Positions 11,156-22,838 of a DNA stretch of 64,000 nt are shown here, in pieces (positions within the stretch are counted from its first letter, which is position 1; each line of letters starts with the position of its first letter). Where the stretch lies: contig NC_133104.1 of the NCBI RefSeq assembly GCF_022965805.1, positions 39,724,682-39,788,681 on the forward strand, written 5' to 3'. The position numbers and the translations under genes were made by a program. The notes below the pieces were generated by a model that was not told the origin of the DNA, searched no databases, and saw nothing but the letters and a program-made list of their open reading frames with translations. The stretch comes from Primulina eburnea. Its lineage: Eukaryota; Streptophyta; Magnoliopsida; Lamiales; Gesneriaceae.

Positions 11156-13078
11156 TGTGGGGACCCGGACGCTAATCAAGTTCTTAATCATCATTGGGAC
11201 TAATTAATCAATTATAAAACAGGGTCTAAAAATTTTTCTTTTTAAATTGCGGAACGTAGTGAAATCAAGACATATATACATATCAGTATATAAAATACAA
11301 ATCCTGTATCATAAACATTTATATCAAACTGGGGTTAGACAACTACTATCAAGTGTTCAATCCTATCTCTAATCCAAGTCCGGTGCCACCACTCTAATCA
11401 CGATCTCTCTCTTCATCTTCTCGACCCTGAACCTGTCCCACCTGTTGTCAAGTACACATACAGACAAGACAACAGCCGGATAAACCGGTGAGAATATACT
11501 CCCAGTATAAATCAACGAAACATGCAATCATATAAACAATATAAAGCATGTAATCAGGTAACAGATATATGTAACAAAGTCTGAAACATAATCAATATCA
11601 AACTGTCGACAATACTCGTAGCTACATCATTCAGACTAGACTCAGTCCTAGTCTAGGGATCCCGATTCCAGAAGTTGGCATGCATATATCGACTAACAGT
11701 AATAGAAAAGACTCCAGTTCTATCCACGCCGATATGGTATCGATCAACAGTAATAGAAAAGACTCCAGTTCTATTCACATCGATACGGTATCGATTACCA
11801 GTAATAGAGGAAGCTATTATTCTATCCACATCAATATAGTACCGATTAACAGTAATAGAAGCAACTCTAATTCTATCCACATCGATATGACATCGATTAA
11901 CAGTAATAGAAGAGCTACTAATCTATCCACATCGATACAATACTGATTAACAGTAATAGAAAAAGCTACCATCCTATCCACATCGATAGCCAAACATCCA
12001 GTGACAGACTTTGGCACATCCGCCAATACACCATCTTATGACATCGTGCAATGTGCCCGTGGTGATCCCACCACTAACGGCACTTCTGTCATAAGATGAC
12101 TCCTCTGATACCTGCTGTCTAAAATCAAGAGAACAAGTATATCAATCAACTCAATGCAAATATCAATGCAATAAAGTAAAGTATGTGATTTAGGGAAACC
12201 CAAGTCTAAACCGACTCAAGTCCATCTCCCAATACCACATTGACTTATACCTTTCCTTCGTCGGTTTCTGGCTCAGTCGAAGTCCTGAACTCACAATCTG
12301 TCTGGTACTGACAATATCAATAATCTCATATCAATATACCAGTCAATATCATAACAATCTGATCAATCTGGATTTAATTCAAATTAACGGTATAACGGTA
12401 TAATTTCAATATCCCCGTCAATACCAATTCACCAGATAACAGTTACAATCTATAACTCATATCCAATACAATCTGTAATCCCGACATAATTCAAATCTGT
12501 CCGGTATAACTCAATATACCCTAAAAATCCATAACCATTCCATAATCAGTCCGTTTTCTGATCTGACTTCGATTCTACGATGTCTAACATGTCCAGAACA
12601 TCATATATGAATTATATCAAATTCTAACAACATCCTATTTTCAAATGATACCAAAACTCAATAAAACTTACGTCCAGTAGTAGTCCGTGTCGAGAGGAGT
12701 TCGGTACCGTGTCCGGATATAAAATCAGACGGACGAATTGTACAAAATCAGAATTTAAGCATACGAAAAGCAAAAGGGATTTCCAGAGAAAAGTCGCTCG
12801 TTCCTTGCCTTCTGATTTCGAAATGATCAATACAATATATATATATTCCATGCATTAAAGGCAACGTGGCTTCCTCCCAAATTTTGCCCATTTTCTCAAA
12901 ATTTACGAAAATGCCATCCAATATTTACGAAAATGCCATTGCCATTCCATAATTACGAAAATGCCATCCATAATTACGAAAATGCCATCCAGCAATGTCA
13001 TTCAATAATTACGAAAATGCCATCAATACGATTTTATTTTCGGGGTCTCACAACAATGATAACATCTCGGGCCTTACA
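11156..13078 (-). repeat. 3' LTR (element sense) of Tekay-like 1
   Basis: 1,923 bp on the left side of the minus-strand element. TGTGGGGACC...GGGCCTTACA as read on the plus strand. It contains the 51-bp tandem repeat and a short (tacgaaaatgccat)-type repeat near 12905-13030. Confidence 0.94.
11690..11989. repeat. 51-bp tandem repeat inside LTR, about 6 copies
   Basis: Each unit has the form cgattaacagtaatagaa...ctatccacatcgatatggtat with substitutions, and the period is 51 bp. Because 51 is a multiple of three, open frames with repeating IDVDR- or SINSNRK-like text appear on both strands; these are not genes. The same array recurs in the other LTR at 18443-18742. Confidence 0.93.
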
Positions 13079-13091
13079 ATTCTCCCCCTCT
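13079..13091 (-). promoter_or_regulatory. Polypurine tract of Tekay-like 1
   Basis: Plus-strand attctccccctct, that is AGAGGGGGAGAAT in element sense, directly adjoining the 3' LTR. Confidence 0.85.
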
Positions 13092-13175
13092 AAGACATGA
13101 TTTCGTCCTCGAAATCACAGGTAATCAATCATATCCATAAGGAGTGTATATACAAAACTGTATAAGAAATTTATA

Positions 13176-16100
13176 TCAGTGAAATAGTGCTGGAAATTCC
13201 TGTCTCATATCAGATTCAGTCTCCCAAGTGGCTTCTTCAACACCATGACGAGTCCATTGCACTTTCACCAACGGAATCATTTTTGTTCTGAGCTGTTTTT
13301 CTTTACGATCGATAATCCGGATCGGTTTCTCGACATAACTCAATGTCTCATCCAGCTCAGTCTCGTCTGGTTGAATCACGTGAGAATCATCGGGGAGATA
13401 CTTCCGCAGCATTGATACATGAAAAACATCATGTATTCCTGATAATGAAGGCGGCAAGGCGAGTCGATAGGCACGATCTCCTATCTTTTCTAGAATCTCA
13501 TAAGGACCTACATATCTTGGAGACAATTTCCCTTTCTTGCCAAATCTGACAACACCTCTGAAAGGAGAAATCTTCAGGAATACTCGGTCTCCTGCCTCAA
13601 ATACCAACGGTCGTCGTCGAAGGTTGGCATATTTGGCTTGTCTGTCCTGAGCTGCCTTCATTTTCTTCTGGATAAGTTTCGCTTTTTCAGTTATATCTCT
13701 GATCATGTCAGGTCCAGTCTCAGGAACTTCAGAGATATCATCCCAGTACAGAGGGGATCGAACTTCTTTCCGTACAACGCTTCAAATGGTGCCATTTCAA
13801 TACTCGTTTGATAGCTGTTGTTGTACGAAAACTCACAAAGAGGCAATGCATCTTGCCAATTAGTGCTGAAATCAAGCACTACAGCTCTCAACATATCTTC
13901 CAATGTCTGTATCGTACGCTCTGACTGTCCGTCAGTCTGTGGATGATATGCGGTACTAAGATGTAATTTCGTACCAAGAGCTTGTTGCAGGCTCTGCCAG
14001 AAGTGCGATGTAAATCGAGGATCACGATCTGAAACAATCGACTTCGGCACTCCGTGCAATCTAACCACTTCTCGGACATAAATATCAGCCATCTGGTCAT
14101 ATCGGTATGTCATCTTGTATGGAATAAAACAAGCAGATTTGGTCAATCGATCAATCACGACCCAAATCGCATCACAACCTCGGGAGGATCTCGGTAACTG
14201 TGTCACAAAATCCATGGAAATGTGATCCCATTTCCATTCAGGAATGGACAAACTCTGTAACAATCCTCCTGGTTTCTTCCTCTCAGCTTTCACCTGTTGA
14301 CAATTCAGACACTTGGCTACAAATTTAGTCACATCAGACTTCATTTGTTTCCACCAATACTGTGCCTTTAAATCATTGTACATTTTTCTGCCACCAGGAT
14401 GAATGCTAAAACGACTGTTGTGCGCTTCTGTCAGTATTCGCTGTCTCAAATCCGAAACATTCGGCACAACAAGACGATTATTCACATACAAAATGCCATT
14501 TCTCACCTGATATTCCGATCGATGTCCAGCTCTAACCATAGCAATCGACTTCTGTATATTCTGATCACCTTTCTGAGCTTCTTTAATTTTCAAAAGCAGC
14601 TCTGGTTCAGCTTGAATATCACATAATCTCAGAGGTTGACGATCTGTCTCAAATACTAATCCAGACAAGCAGAAATCTTCAAGCAAATTCGATACACCAA
14701 TCGTCGATAAGGATAGTGCACATACCTTTCGACTCAGTGCATCCGCTGCTGCATTGGACTTTCCTGGATAATACTTGATTTCACAATCGAAGTCTTTCAA
14801 TAAATCCAGCCATCTTCGCTGTCTCATATTCAATTCAGATTGTGAAAACAGATATTTCAAGCCTTTATGATCAGAATAGATTTCAAATTTCTCACCGTAT
14901 AAATAATGTCGCCATATCTTCAAGGCAAAGACTATGGCTGCCAATTCAAGATCATGAATTGGGTAACGAGATTCGTGGGATTTCAGCTGTCTCGAGGCAT
15001 AAGCAATCACATGCCCCCGCTGCATCAAAACACAACCTAATCCGCGGTGAGATGCATCACAATAAACGACGAAATCACCAGTGCCTGAAGGAATCGTCAA
15101 CACAGGCGCACTGGTCAGTCTCTTTTTCAACTCAAGAAAACTGGATTCACAGTCTTCTGTCCACACAAATGGAGCATTCTTCTGAGTTAGCTGAGTAATT
15201 GGTTTGGCAATACTCGAAAAATCTTGAATAAAGCGTCGGTAATACCCTGCCAAACCCATAAAACTGCGAATTTCTGGTACAGACGTAGGTCTCGGCCAAC
15301 TAATCACGGCTTCAACCTTACTAGGATCAACAGATATACCATCTCCTGATATAATGTGACCCAAAAACACTACCTGTTTCAACCAAAATTCGCATTTTGA
15401 CAGTTTCGCATATAACTTCTCAGTTCTCAGAATTCTCAACACAGTCCTCAGATGATTAGCATGTTCAATCATATTATTTGAATAAATCAATATATCATCA
15501 ATGAATATGATAACAAAATCATCCAAATATTTCTGAAAGACGCTGTTCATCAATCCCATAAATACCGCTGGTGCATTCGTCAAACCAAAAGGCATGACAA
15601 TAAACTCATAGTGTCCATACCTGGTTCTGAATGCTGTCTTAGAGATATCAGAGTCCCTGACTCTCAATTGATGGTATCCCGATCTCAAGTCAATTTTGGA
15701 ATACACAGATGAACCTTGCAATTGATCAAACAAATCGTCAATCCGTGGCAACGGATATTTATTCTTTATTGTTGCTTTGTTCAATTGCCTGTAGTCGATA
15801 CAAAGTCTCATCGACCCATCTTTCTTCCTTACGAACAGTACTGGAGCACCCCAAGGAGATACACTCGGTCTAATATATCCCTTGGCCAGTAAATCCTCCA
15901 ACTGTTCTTTCAGTTCTTTCAATTCGATCGGTGCCATCCGGTATGGAGCTCTCGAAATCGGAACTGTTCCTGGCATCAATTCAATGCTGAAGTCTATCTC
16001 TCGCATCGGAGGTAATCCAGGAATCTCGTCTGGAAAGACATCAGCAAATTCACACACCACTGGCAAATCCGCCAATGATGGGCTCGATTTCAGTAAATCA

Positions 16101-17671
16101 ACTGAATATACCAGGAATCCATCCGCTTCTTTCTGCAACAATCAAGTCATATTCATTGCAGATATCAAAGGAATTCTAGCACGAGAACCCTTACCATAAA
16201 ATTTCCACTCCTCGGCCATTTAAGGTCTGAATCGAACTATCTTGTGGAAACAATCGATTGTAGCTCGGTACTTGGTCAACATATCGATACCGATAATACA
16301 ATCAAAATCAGATAAACCAAGCACAATACAGTCTAACTCAATCGTATGCCCATCGTACTGCAGTATACTAGATTTAACAGTTTTCACTGACATCACACCT
16401 GTCCCTAATGGAGAAGAGACAGACACTACCGCAGACAATGACTCAATAGGTAATGCATGACTCAATGCAAATCTCTCGGAAATAAAAGTATGCGATGCAC
16501 CAGTGTCAATCAGTACATATGCAGGATAACCAGAAATGAAACAGTTACCTGCCACGACATCATCAGGTGCATCTTGTGCCTGCTCCTCAGTCAAAGCGAA
16601 TAGTCGGGCCTGCTGTCGAGGAGGCTGGCTCGCTGTCTGGCCCCCTCCTGGCCTCAGCTGAGACTGGGGAGGCGGTGCTGTCTGAAAGGAATGAACGGCA
16701 GAGGGTCGTCTCCCTGTCTGGGCCACTGATCCAGATGACTCAGCTGCCTGTGATCCCTGGGCACCTCTCTGTGGACACACTCGAGCAAAGTGTCCATGCT
16801 GTTTACAAATGCGGCAGTTACCGAACACTCCTCGGCACTGCTCGGTGGAATGCTTCCCTCCACAAGTGCTACAGTAGGGTCCTGTGTAACTCTGGCCCTG
16901 ACCAGTCTGTCTAGAGCCACTCGAACTGGATGAACTACTTCCAGCTTTCTTGAATTTCTTCCCCTTAGCTTTCAGGAAGTCTTTCTTCCCACTTCCACCG
17001 CCGCTCTCAAATCAGGGAGCTGGTGGAGGCAGCTGTGATCTCGGTGCTGAAGGCACAAACGAGGCCTCTCTCTGTCTCATTAAACCGGCTTCGGCTCCCT
17101 TGGCTCGGTTCAGAGCATCAGTGAAATTGTTTGGCCTTCCGGTATTCACCAAGGTAAAAATTTCAGGATTTAGACCATTTATGAACTGGTCTGCAACGGC
17201 CTCATCACTCCCAGCCACATGCGGGGCAAATCGGAGCAGAGTAGAGAACTTAGCCACATAATCCTCAATGTTTAACTGGCCCTGTCTCAAGTTTGCAAAC
17301 TCGGCTCCCTTGTCCTTCCTATATGAAACTGGAAAGAACCGTAGATAAAATTCAGTCTTAAACACATTCCAGGTAATGGCTGTACCTCGTAATTCCAAAG
17401 CCCGTTTTGTCGTGTTCCACCAGTGTTTAGCAACGTCATGCATCTGGTGTTCGATCAATTTCACCCTCTTTTCCTCATTATATTCCAACGATTCGAACAA
17501 CGATTCAATATCGTCCAACCAACTTTCACATTCTACGGAATTCTCCGTTCCTTTCAAAGTCGGTGGATGAAATGACTGAAATCTTTTCAGCAATTTCTCC
17601 ATTGCTGTAGGTGTCACATCCATGGGAAGATTTGAGGTACTCCCCTGTTCTGGCATTCTTCTCGGAGGCAT
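13176..17671 (-). pseudogene. Tekay-like 1 gag-pol polyprotein, inactivated
   Basis: The start is the ATG at 17671 (MPPRRMPEQG), close to the primer site. Domains in order: retrotransposon gag (WWNTTKRALE, FYLRFFPVSYR); two zinc knuckles (CSTCGGKHSTEQC, CRICKQHGHFARVC); aspartic protease (VLIDTGASHTF); RT with FIDDIL; RNase H ([11 protein letters not shown]); H2C2 finger (KCLNCQQ); integrase core ([24 protein letters not shown]); a C-terminal chromodomain-like segment. Three in-frame stops are seen: TGA 17012-17014, TAA 16220-16222, and TGA 16142-16144 (CGA in the related copy near 59650). One base is missing near 13762 (in the [12 protein letters not shown] motif), after which the frame continues to 13176. 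The length fits 1,499 codons with that single 1-nt loss. It is otherwise well preserved. Confidence 0.95.
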
Positions 17672-17892
17672 ATCTGATAACCAAAAGGGTTAGCAATTCC
17701 AACAATAATCATGTTTCAAGCCTCCTCGGATCATCTTACAGCTGATCCATTCCAATAATATACAATACCATATCAATATCAGATAATTCAGGTAGCATAT
17801 ATTAAAACAGGAATCATGCTAGCAATCAAAAGCAGGAAAGAAAATCAATCTACCCCGCTCACTAGCTTCTATCTCAGTCTAAGGGATCTATC

Positions 17893-17904
17893 GCTCTGAT
17901 ACCA
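17893..17904 (-). promoter_or_regulatory. Primer-binding site of Tekay-like 1
   Basis: Plus-strand gctctgatacca, that is TGGTATCAGAGC in element sense, five bases inside the 5' LTR. Initiator tRNA-Met type. Confidence 0.92.
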
Positions 17905-18442
17905 CCTGTTGTGGGGACCCGGACGCTAATCAAGTTCTTAATCATCATTGGGACTAATTAATCAATTATAAAACAGGGTCTAAAAATTTTTCTTTTTAAA
18001 TTGCGGAACGTAGTGAAATCAAGACATATATACATATCAGTATATAAAATACAAATCCTGTATCATAAACATTTATTCAAACTGGGGTTTGACAACTACT
18101 ATCAAGTGTTCAATCCTATCTCTAATCCAAGTCCGGTGCCACCACTCTAATCACGATCTCTCTCTTCATCTTCTCGACCCTGAACCTGTCCCACCTGTTG
18201 TCAAGTACACATACAGACAAGACAACAGCCGGATAAACCGGTGAGAATATACTCCCAGTATAAATCAACGAAACATGCAATCATATAAACAATATAAAGC
18301 ATGTAATCAGGTAACAGATATATGTAACAAAGTCTGAAACATAATCAATATCAAACTGTCGACAATACTCGTAGCTACATCATTCAGACTAGACTCAGTC
18401 CTAGTCTAAGGATCCCGATTCCAGAAGTTGGCATGCATATAT

Positions 18443-18742
18443 CGACTAACAGTAATAGAAAAGACTCCAGTTCTATCCACGCCGATATGGTATCGATCAA
18501 CAGTAATAGAAAAGACTCCAATTCTATTCACATCGATACGGTATCGATTACAAGTAATAGAGGAAGCTATTATTCTATCCACATCAATATAGTACCGATT
18601 AACAGTAATAGAAGCAACTCTAATTCTATCCACATCGATATGACATCGATTAACAGTAATAGAAGAGCTACTAATCTATCCACATCGATACAATACTGAT
18701 TAACAGTAATAGAAAAAGCTACCATCCTATCCACATCGATAG
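18443..18742. repeat. 51-bp tandem repeat, second LTR copy
   Basis: Same six-unit array as at 11690-11989, with two or three substitutions. Confidence 0.92.
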
Positions 18743-19582
18743 CCAAACATCCAGTGACAGACTTTGGCACATCCGCCAATACACCATCTTATGACATCGT
18801 GCAATATGCCCGTGGTGATCCCACCACTAACGGCACTTCTGTCATAAGATGACTCCTCTAATACCTGCTGTCTAAAATCAAGAGAACAAGTATATCAATC
18901 AACTCAATGCAAATATCAATGCAATAAAGTAAAGTATGTGATTTAGGGAAACCCAAGTCTAAACCGACTCAAGTCCATCTCCCAATACCACATTGACTTA
19001 TACCTTTCCTTCGTCGGTTTCTGGCTCAGTCGAAGTCTTGAACTCACAATCTGTCTGGTACTGACAATATCAATAATCTCATATCAATATACCAGTCAAT
19101 ATCATAACAATCTGATCAATCTGGATTTAATTCAAATTAACGGTATAACGGTATAATTTCAATATCCCCGTCAATACCAATTCACCAGATAACAGTTACA
19201 ATCTATAACTCATATCCAATACAATCCGTAATCCCGACATAATTCAAATCTGTCCGGTATAACTCAATATACCCTAAAAATCCATGACCATTCCATAATC
19301 AGTCCGTTTTCTGATCTGACTTCGATTCTACGATGTCTAACATGTCCAGAACATCATATATGAATTATATCAAATTCTAACAACATCCTATTTTCAAATG
19401 ATACCAAAACTCAATAAAACTTACGTCCAGTAGTAGTCCGTGTCGAGAGGAGTTCGGTACCGTGTCCGGATATAAAATCAGACGGACGAATTGTACAAAA
19501 TCAGAATTTAAGCATACGAAAAGCAAAAGGGATTTCCAGAGAAAAGTCGCTCGTTCCTTGCCTTTTGATTTCGAAATGATCA

Positions 19583-19593
19583 ATATATATATA

Positions 19594-19659
<66 letters not shown>
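19583..19659. repeat. (AT)n microsatellite in LTR
   Basis: Nearly pure AT dinucleotides. The corresponding position in the other LTR (12832-12846) has only a few repeats, so the expansion arose after insertion or during reverse transcription. Confidence 0.95.
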
Positions 19660-19661
<2 letters not shown>

Positions 19662-19918
19662 CATGCATTAAAGGCAACTGGCTTCCTCCCAAATTTTGCC
19701 CATTTTCTCAAAATTTACGAAAATGCCATCCAATATTTACGAAAATGCCATTGCCATCCCATAATTACGAAAATGCCATTGCCATCCCATAATTACGAAA
19801 ATGCCATCCATAATTACGAAAATGCCATCCAGCAATGTCATTCAATAATTACGAAAATGCCATCAATACGATTTTATTTTCGGGGTCTCACAACAATAAT
19901 AACATCTCGGGCCTTACA

Positions 19919-20290
19919 GTTACCCAGAACAAACCGGAGGAGATTAAACTCAACGCTCCTGTTATTTCCATAATGCAAGGAGATACAGACAACACAAACG
20001 ATGTTGTGATAGAATATTATGTATATATGGTACCCCACAGCAGTAAAATCTGTGTCAATATGCATACATTCGAAGCTAAATATATTCATGTCGATATAGT
20101 CGAATATTATGTTATTCTAAGAATTGATTAGTTAATTTGGGAGAAAGAAAGTCAAACTTCGGCTTTGAAACAAGGAGAAATAGTTTATCATTACAAATTC
20201 AAGGAACGAAATAGTTTATCATGGCAAATTCAAGGAACATTAGTGTGCTGTCGTTGAGCCACCAAACTTAAATTTCTATTCTCTAAGTAA
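19919..20290 (+). pseudogene. Gypsy gag/protease remnant, right part
   Basis: Begins with the second TSD copy GTTAC and continues the interrupted frame: TQNKPEEIKLNAPVIS, then DTDNTNDVVI. Between here and 20290 only decayed protease-region text remains (near 20140: GKKVNFGFET). Homologous stretches are 30250-30628 with 34335-34576, and 50420-50765. Confidence 0.7.
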
Positions 20291-21530
20291 AATGAGTGTA
20301 ATGGTGAGTATGGTCAAATCCACAGGGAACAAGAGATGATTTCTTTCGAGGAAAAATAAATAACAGAGGGGTTTTGTTGGATACAAACAAAATCAAATAT
20401 TAAAACTAAAATTAGAAAGCAATAAAATATAATAAATCTAAACGAGAATTAAATTACCAAACTTAGATTCAAGGGGATTTTCAATATTCAATCGTGTCAC
20501 TGTTCATCGACTAACATATTATTTATTCATGCAGTTACAAGTAATTAACATTAGAACTATAGGAATAACAGCTAAAATCCTTGTGTTTTCCTAATTTAAT
20601 CGACCAAACCAGCATCCAATCAAAACTTCAATAACTAATTGGGCGCGATAGCGGTACATATTAATTAAAATAGTATTTTCGTTTTGTTAAAATAGTTAAT
20701 AATAAAATCTAACAACTGATATAGCTGTAATCGATAGATCGATTTTCGTTGATTTATTTATATTAAATATGCTATGATAGAAAACAACACACCTAATCTA
20801 TCGCTAGTCATGTAACAATTGTTCATGACAATTACATATAACTGAATTCATGGATAACAGCAGAAAATTATATATCGAATTAAATTGTCAGATTAACCGA
20901 GATACAATTTTCATAGAATTAAATGTAAATCAACAAATGCTTAAAAAAACACGAATATTAAATTGAAGCACAAAAAGCCTCACTGTTATAAATTGAAATA
21001 GTAAAAATATCTCATTAATCAGAAATAAAACTTAACTTAAAGTTAAGGAGAGGAGATGAGAAATTCTTGCGTCTTCTTCTTGTTCTTCACGTTGAAAAGG
21101 TAGAGGGAGAATAGAGAATTCTTCTTCGATTGCGTGTCTCCTTCTTTTAAAAGTGTAGTACTTATTGAGTCAAGGAAAAAAGCCTACTAAGATTAGGAGC
21201 CTAAAATCTGGTGTTACCTTTGCAATTTTCGGACTTCAGATTTAGTTTTGTAGGCCGCTGAAGAATAGTCATAGGTCGTGATCAAAGATCACTTCTGACT
21301 TTTTCTGCTTCAACTCTTCTACTAAGATCATATCGGCAACTTTAGTTGTGATATAAAATCAGATTTTTAGCCCAGATTTATCGCAAGAGCAGAAAACTTC
21401 ATCTATAATAAAATCACACAAAAATATGTTAATTAAGCACGTTGAAAGTGGTAACAATGAGACATATGACAACAAAAATGCAAACTATTATTAGCCTATC
21501 AAACATAAATCCCTCATACCAGTTTCCTAG
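20291..21530. repeat. ~1.2-kb repeat separating gypsy protease and RT remnants (copy B1)
   Basis: No coding capacity. Begins around gagtatggtcaaatccacag and ends before the RT remnant. Copies at 36005-37375 and 50772-52145 are collinear with it, with small indels. It may be an old transposon inserted into the gypsy remnant, but no clear terminal repeats or TSDs were found. Confidence 0.6.
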
Positions 21531-22250
21531 ACATGGAAAGCCATGAGAGACGATGAATTTTTTTACCTAGACATGGTAAGTAAGGTAGAAGACTTAGTCG
21601 AACTCAAACTAGAAGATATTCCAGTAATGCACGACTTTTCGAATGTTAAACTGGAAAATCTGATCGGGACAATTCCATATCGCAAAGTGGAGTTTGGGAC
21701 TAATTTGGTACCCAGTGCCGCACCAATTTCTAAGGCACCCAACCGAATGACTGCCGTAGAACTCAAAGAACTGAAGGAACAATTCCATGAATTGTTGGAT
21801 AAGAAACAAATCAGATCGAATGCCTCTCTTTGGGGAGCTCCAATCTTGTTTGTAGAAAAAAAAGACGAAAATATGATATTGTATATCATTTATAGAGAAT
21901 TGAATAAAACCATGAGCAAGAATAAGTATCCCCTTATGAGGATAGATGATATTTTTTATAAACTCAAATTAGCTACAAACATCTCGAAACTCGATCTTGA
22001 AAACAAGCTACAACAATTAAGAGTTCATAGTAATGTCGTTTGGCTTAAAAAATGTTACGATAGCATTATGGACCTCATGAACAGAGTATTCAAGCCATTA
22101 CTTGAAAAATTTGTGATGGCGTTTATCGATGATATTCTTGTATATTTACCAAGTAAAGAAAATCACAAAAACATCTTCGCATCACTTTTCATATGCTTAT
22201 AGACGAAGAACTGTACTCTAAATTCAAGAAATGTAAATTTTCACTATATG
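21531..22250 (+). pseudogene. Gypsy RT remnant B1, upstream of GLP1
   Basis: Readable text includes MVSKVEDLVELKLEDIP, VPSAAPISKAPNRMT, the RT finger LWGAPILFVEKKDE, and later [11 protein letters not shown]. About 17-18 codons between RVHS and FGL (the [16 protein letters not shown] part) are missing, and the frame is lost around the join. The same deletion is in copies B2 and B3, so the fragment was already dead before the GLP units multiplied. The source is a gypsy family close to the fragment at 1-2183. Confidence 0.85.
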
Positions 22251-22344
22251 TGTATCATTTGGAATTAAATAAATATTTTTTGGTTTGCAATATATTTCAA
22301 GACAACTATTAACTAACCCTAATCAAACAATTAATTTCACCGAC

Positions 22345-22346
<2 letters not shown>

Positions 22347-22397
<51 letters not shown>
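22347..22397. repeat. (AT)n microsatellite upstream of GLP1
   Basis: About 25 AT units. Each intact GLP has such a run between the RT remnant and its promoter, of different length in each copy. Confidence 0.95.
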
Positions 22398-22399
<2 letters not shown>

Positions 22400-22674
22400 C
22401 CTACTTAAATATATTTTTGGCACCAGTTATATTTAATTATTGGTAACAGAGTAGGTCGTTCAATTTATATATATTAATTAATAATAAAAGTGTGTTTGTG
22501 TGTATATATATTTATTTATTGTGTCCTTTGAGTAGACTTTATATGAAGTTATTTATATTTGATAGAAAGACTTTGCCGATAAATTAATGGCTTTATTATG
22601 TGAAAATGTATAATTGGTCGATTTTCAAAAGTCTTGGTCTTTCTACCTTTGTTTAGTCACAGCGCAAGCTATTA

Positions 22675-22772
22675 ATTTATCCAACTCGTCGGGTAAATAA
22701 ATTTGGACAAGTTCAAACATTTTGTTTATTAAGGAAATTTTCCGACTTGTTCAAATATTTCAATTATAAATA
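22675..22772 (+). promoter_or_regulatory. GLP1 core promoter with TATA box
   Basis: TATAAATA lies at 22765-22772. Upstream, ggACAAGTTCAAAcatt (from about 22704) and cgACTTGTTCAAAtatt (from about 22743) form an inverted ACAAGT/ACTTGT pair followed by a direct TTCAAA. This arrangement is kept in all three intact genes and in recognisable form in both pseudogenes. Transcription should begin about 30 bases after the TATA box, near 22795-22800. Confidence 0.75.
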
Positions 22773-22838
22773 CACTTACGTTTTATGGATTTGAAACCAC
22801 ATCTCAAGTTCAAAAACTTCAGCAGCAAAATATTTAAG

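Larger units (their letters stand above)
11156..19918 (-). mobile_element. Tekay-like Ty3/gypsy chromovirus 1, full length, minus strand
   Basis: An 8.76-kb element, LTRs 11156-13078 and 17910-19918, flanked by TSD GTTAC (11151-11155, 19919-19923). The paralogous site near 30255 (agagttacccag) is empty. Primer site and polyprotein are on the minus strand. The LTRs differ by about a dozen point changes in ~1.9 kb by eye (below 1%), apart from an (AT)n expansion, so the insertion is recent. Nevertheless the polyprotein has three stops and one frameshift. Clade assignment rests on the C-terminal chromodomain-like end (VKVQWTRHGVEEATWE) and the polyprotein style. Confidence 0.95.
17910..19918 (-). 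repeat. 5' LTR (element sense) of Tekay-like 1
   Basis: 2,009 bp. Longer than its partner mainly because of an (AT)n run at 19583-19659 and one extra short repeat near 19765. It carries the 51-bp array at 18443-18742. Confidence 0.94.

Noticed and set aside
11690..11989. CRISPR-like regular repeat
   Set aside because: Repeats are contiguous and diverged, with no unique spacers, inside a plant LTR.
11653..12026. Open frames on both strands with repeating IDVDR or SINSNRK text
   Set aside because: They come from the 51-bp tandem array in the LTR, whose period is a multiple of three; the same frames recur at 18406-18779.
19377..19671. Isoleucine-tyrosine-rich frames
   Set aside because: They are translations of the (AT)n run in the LTR.
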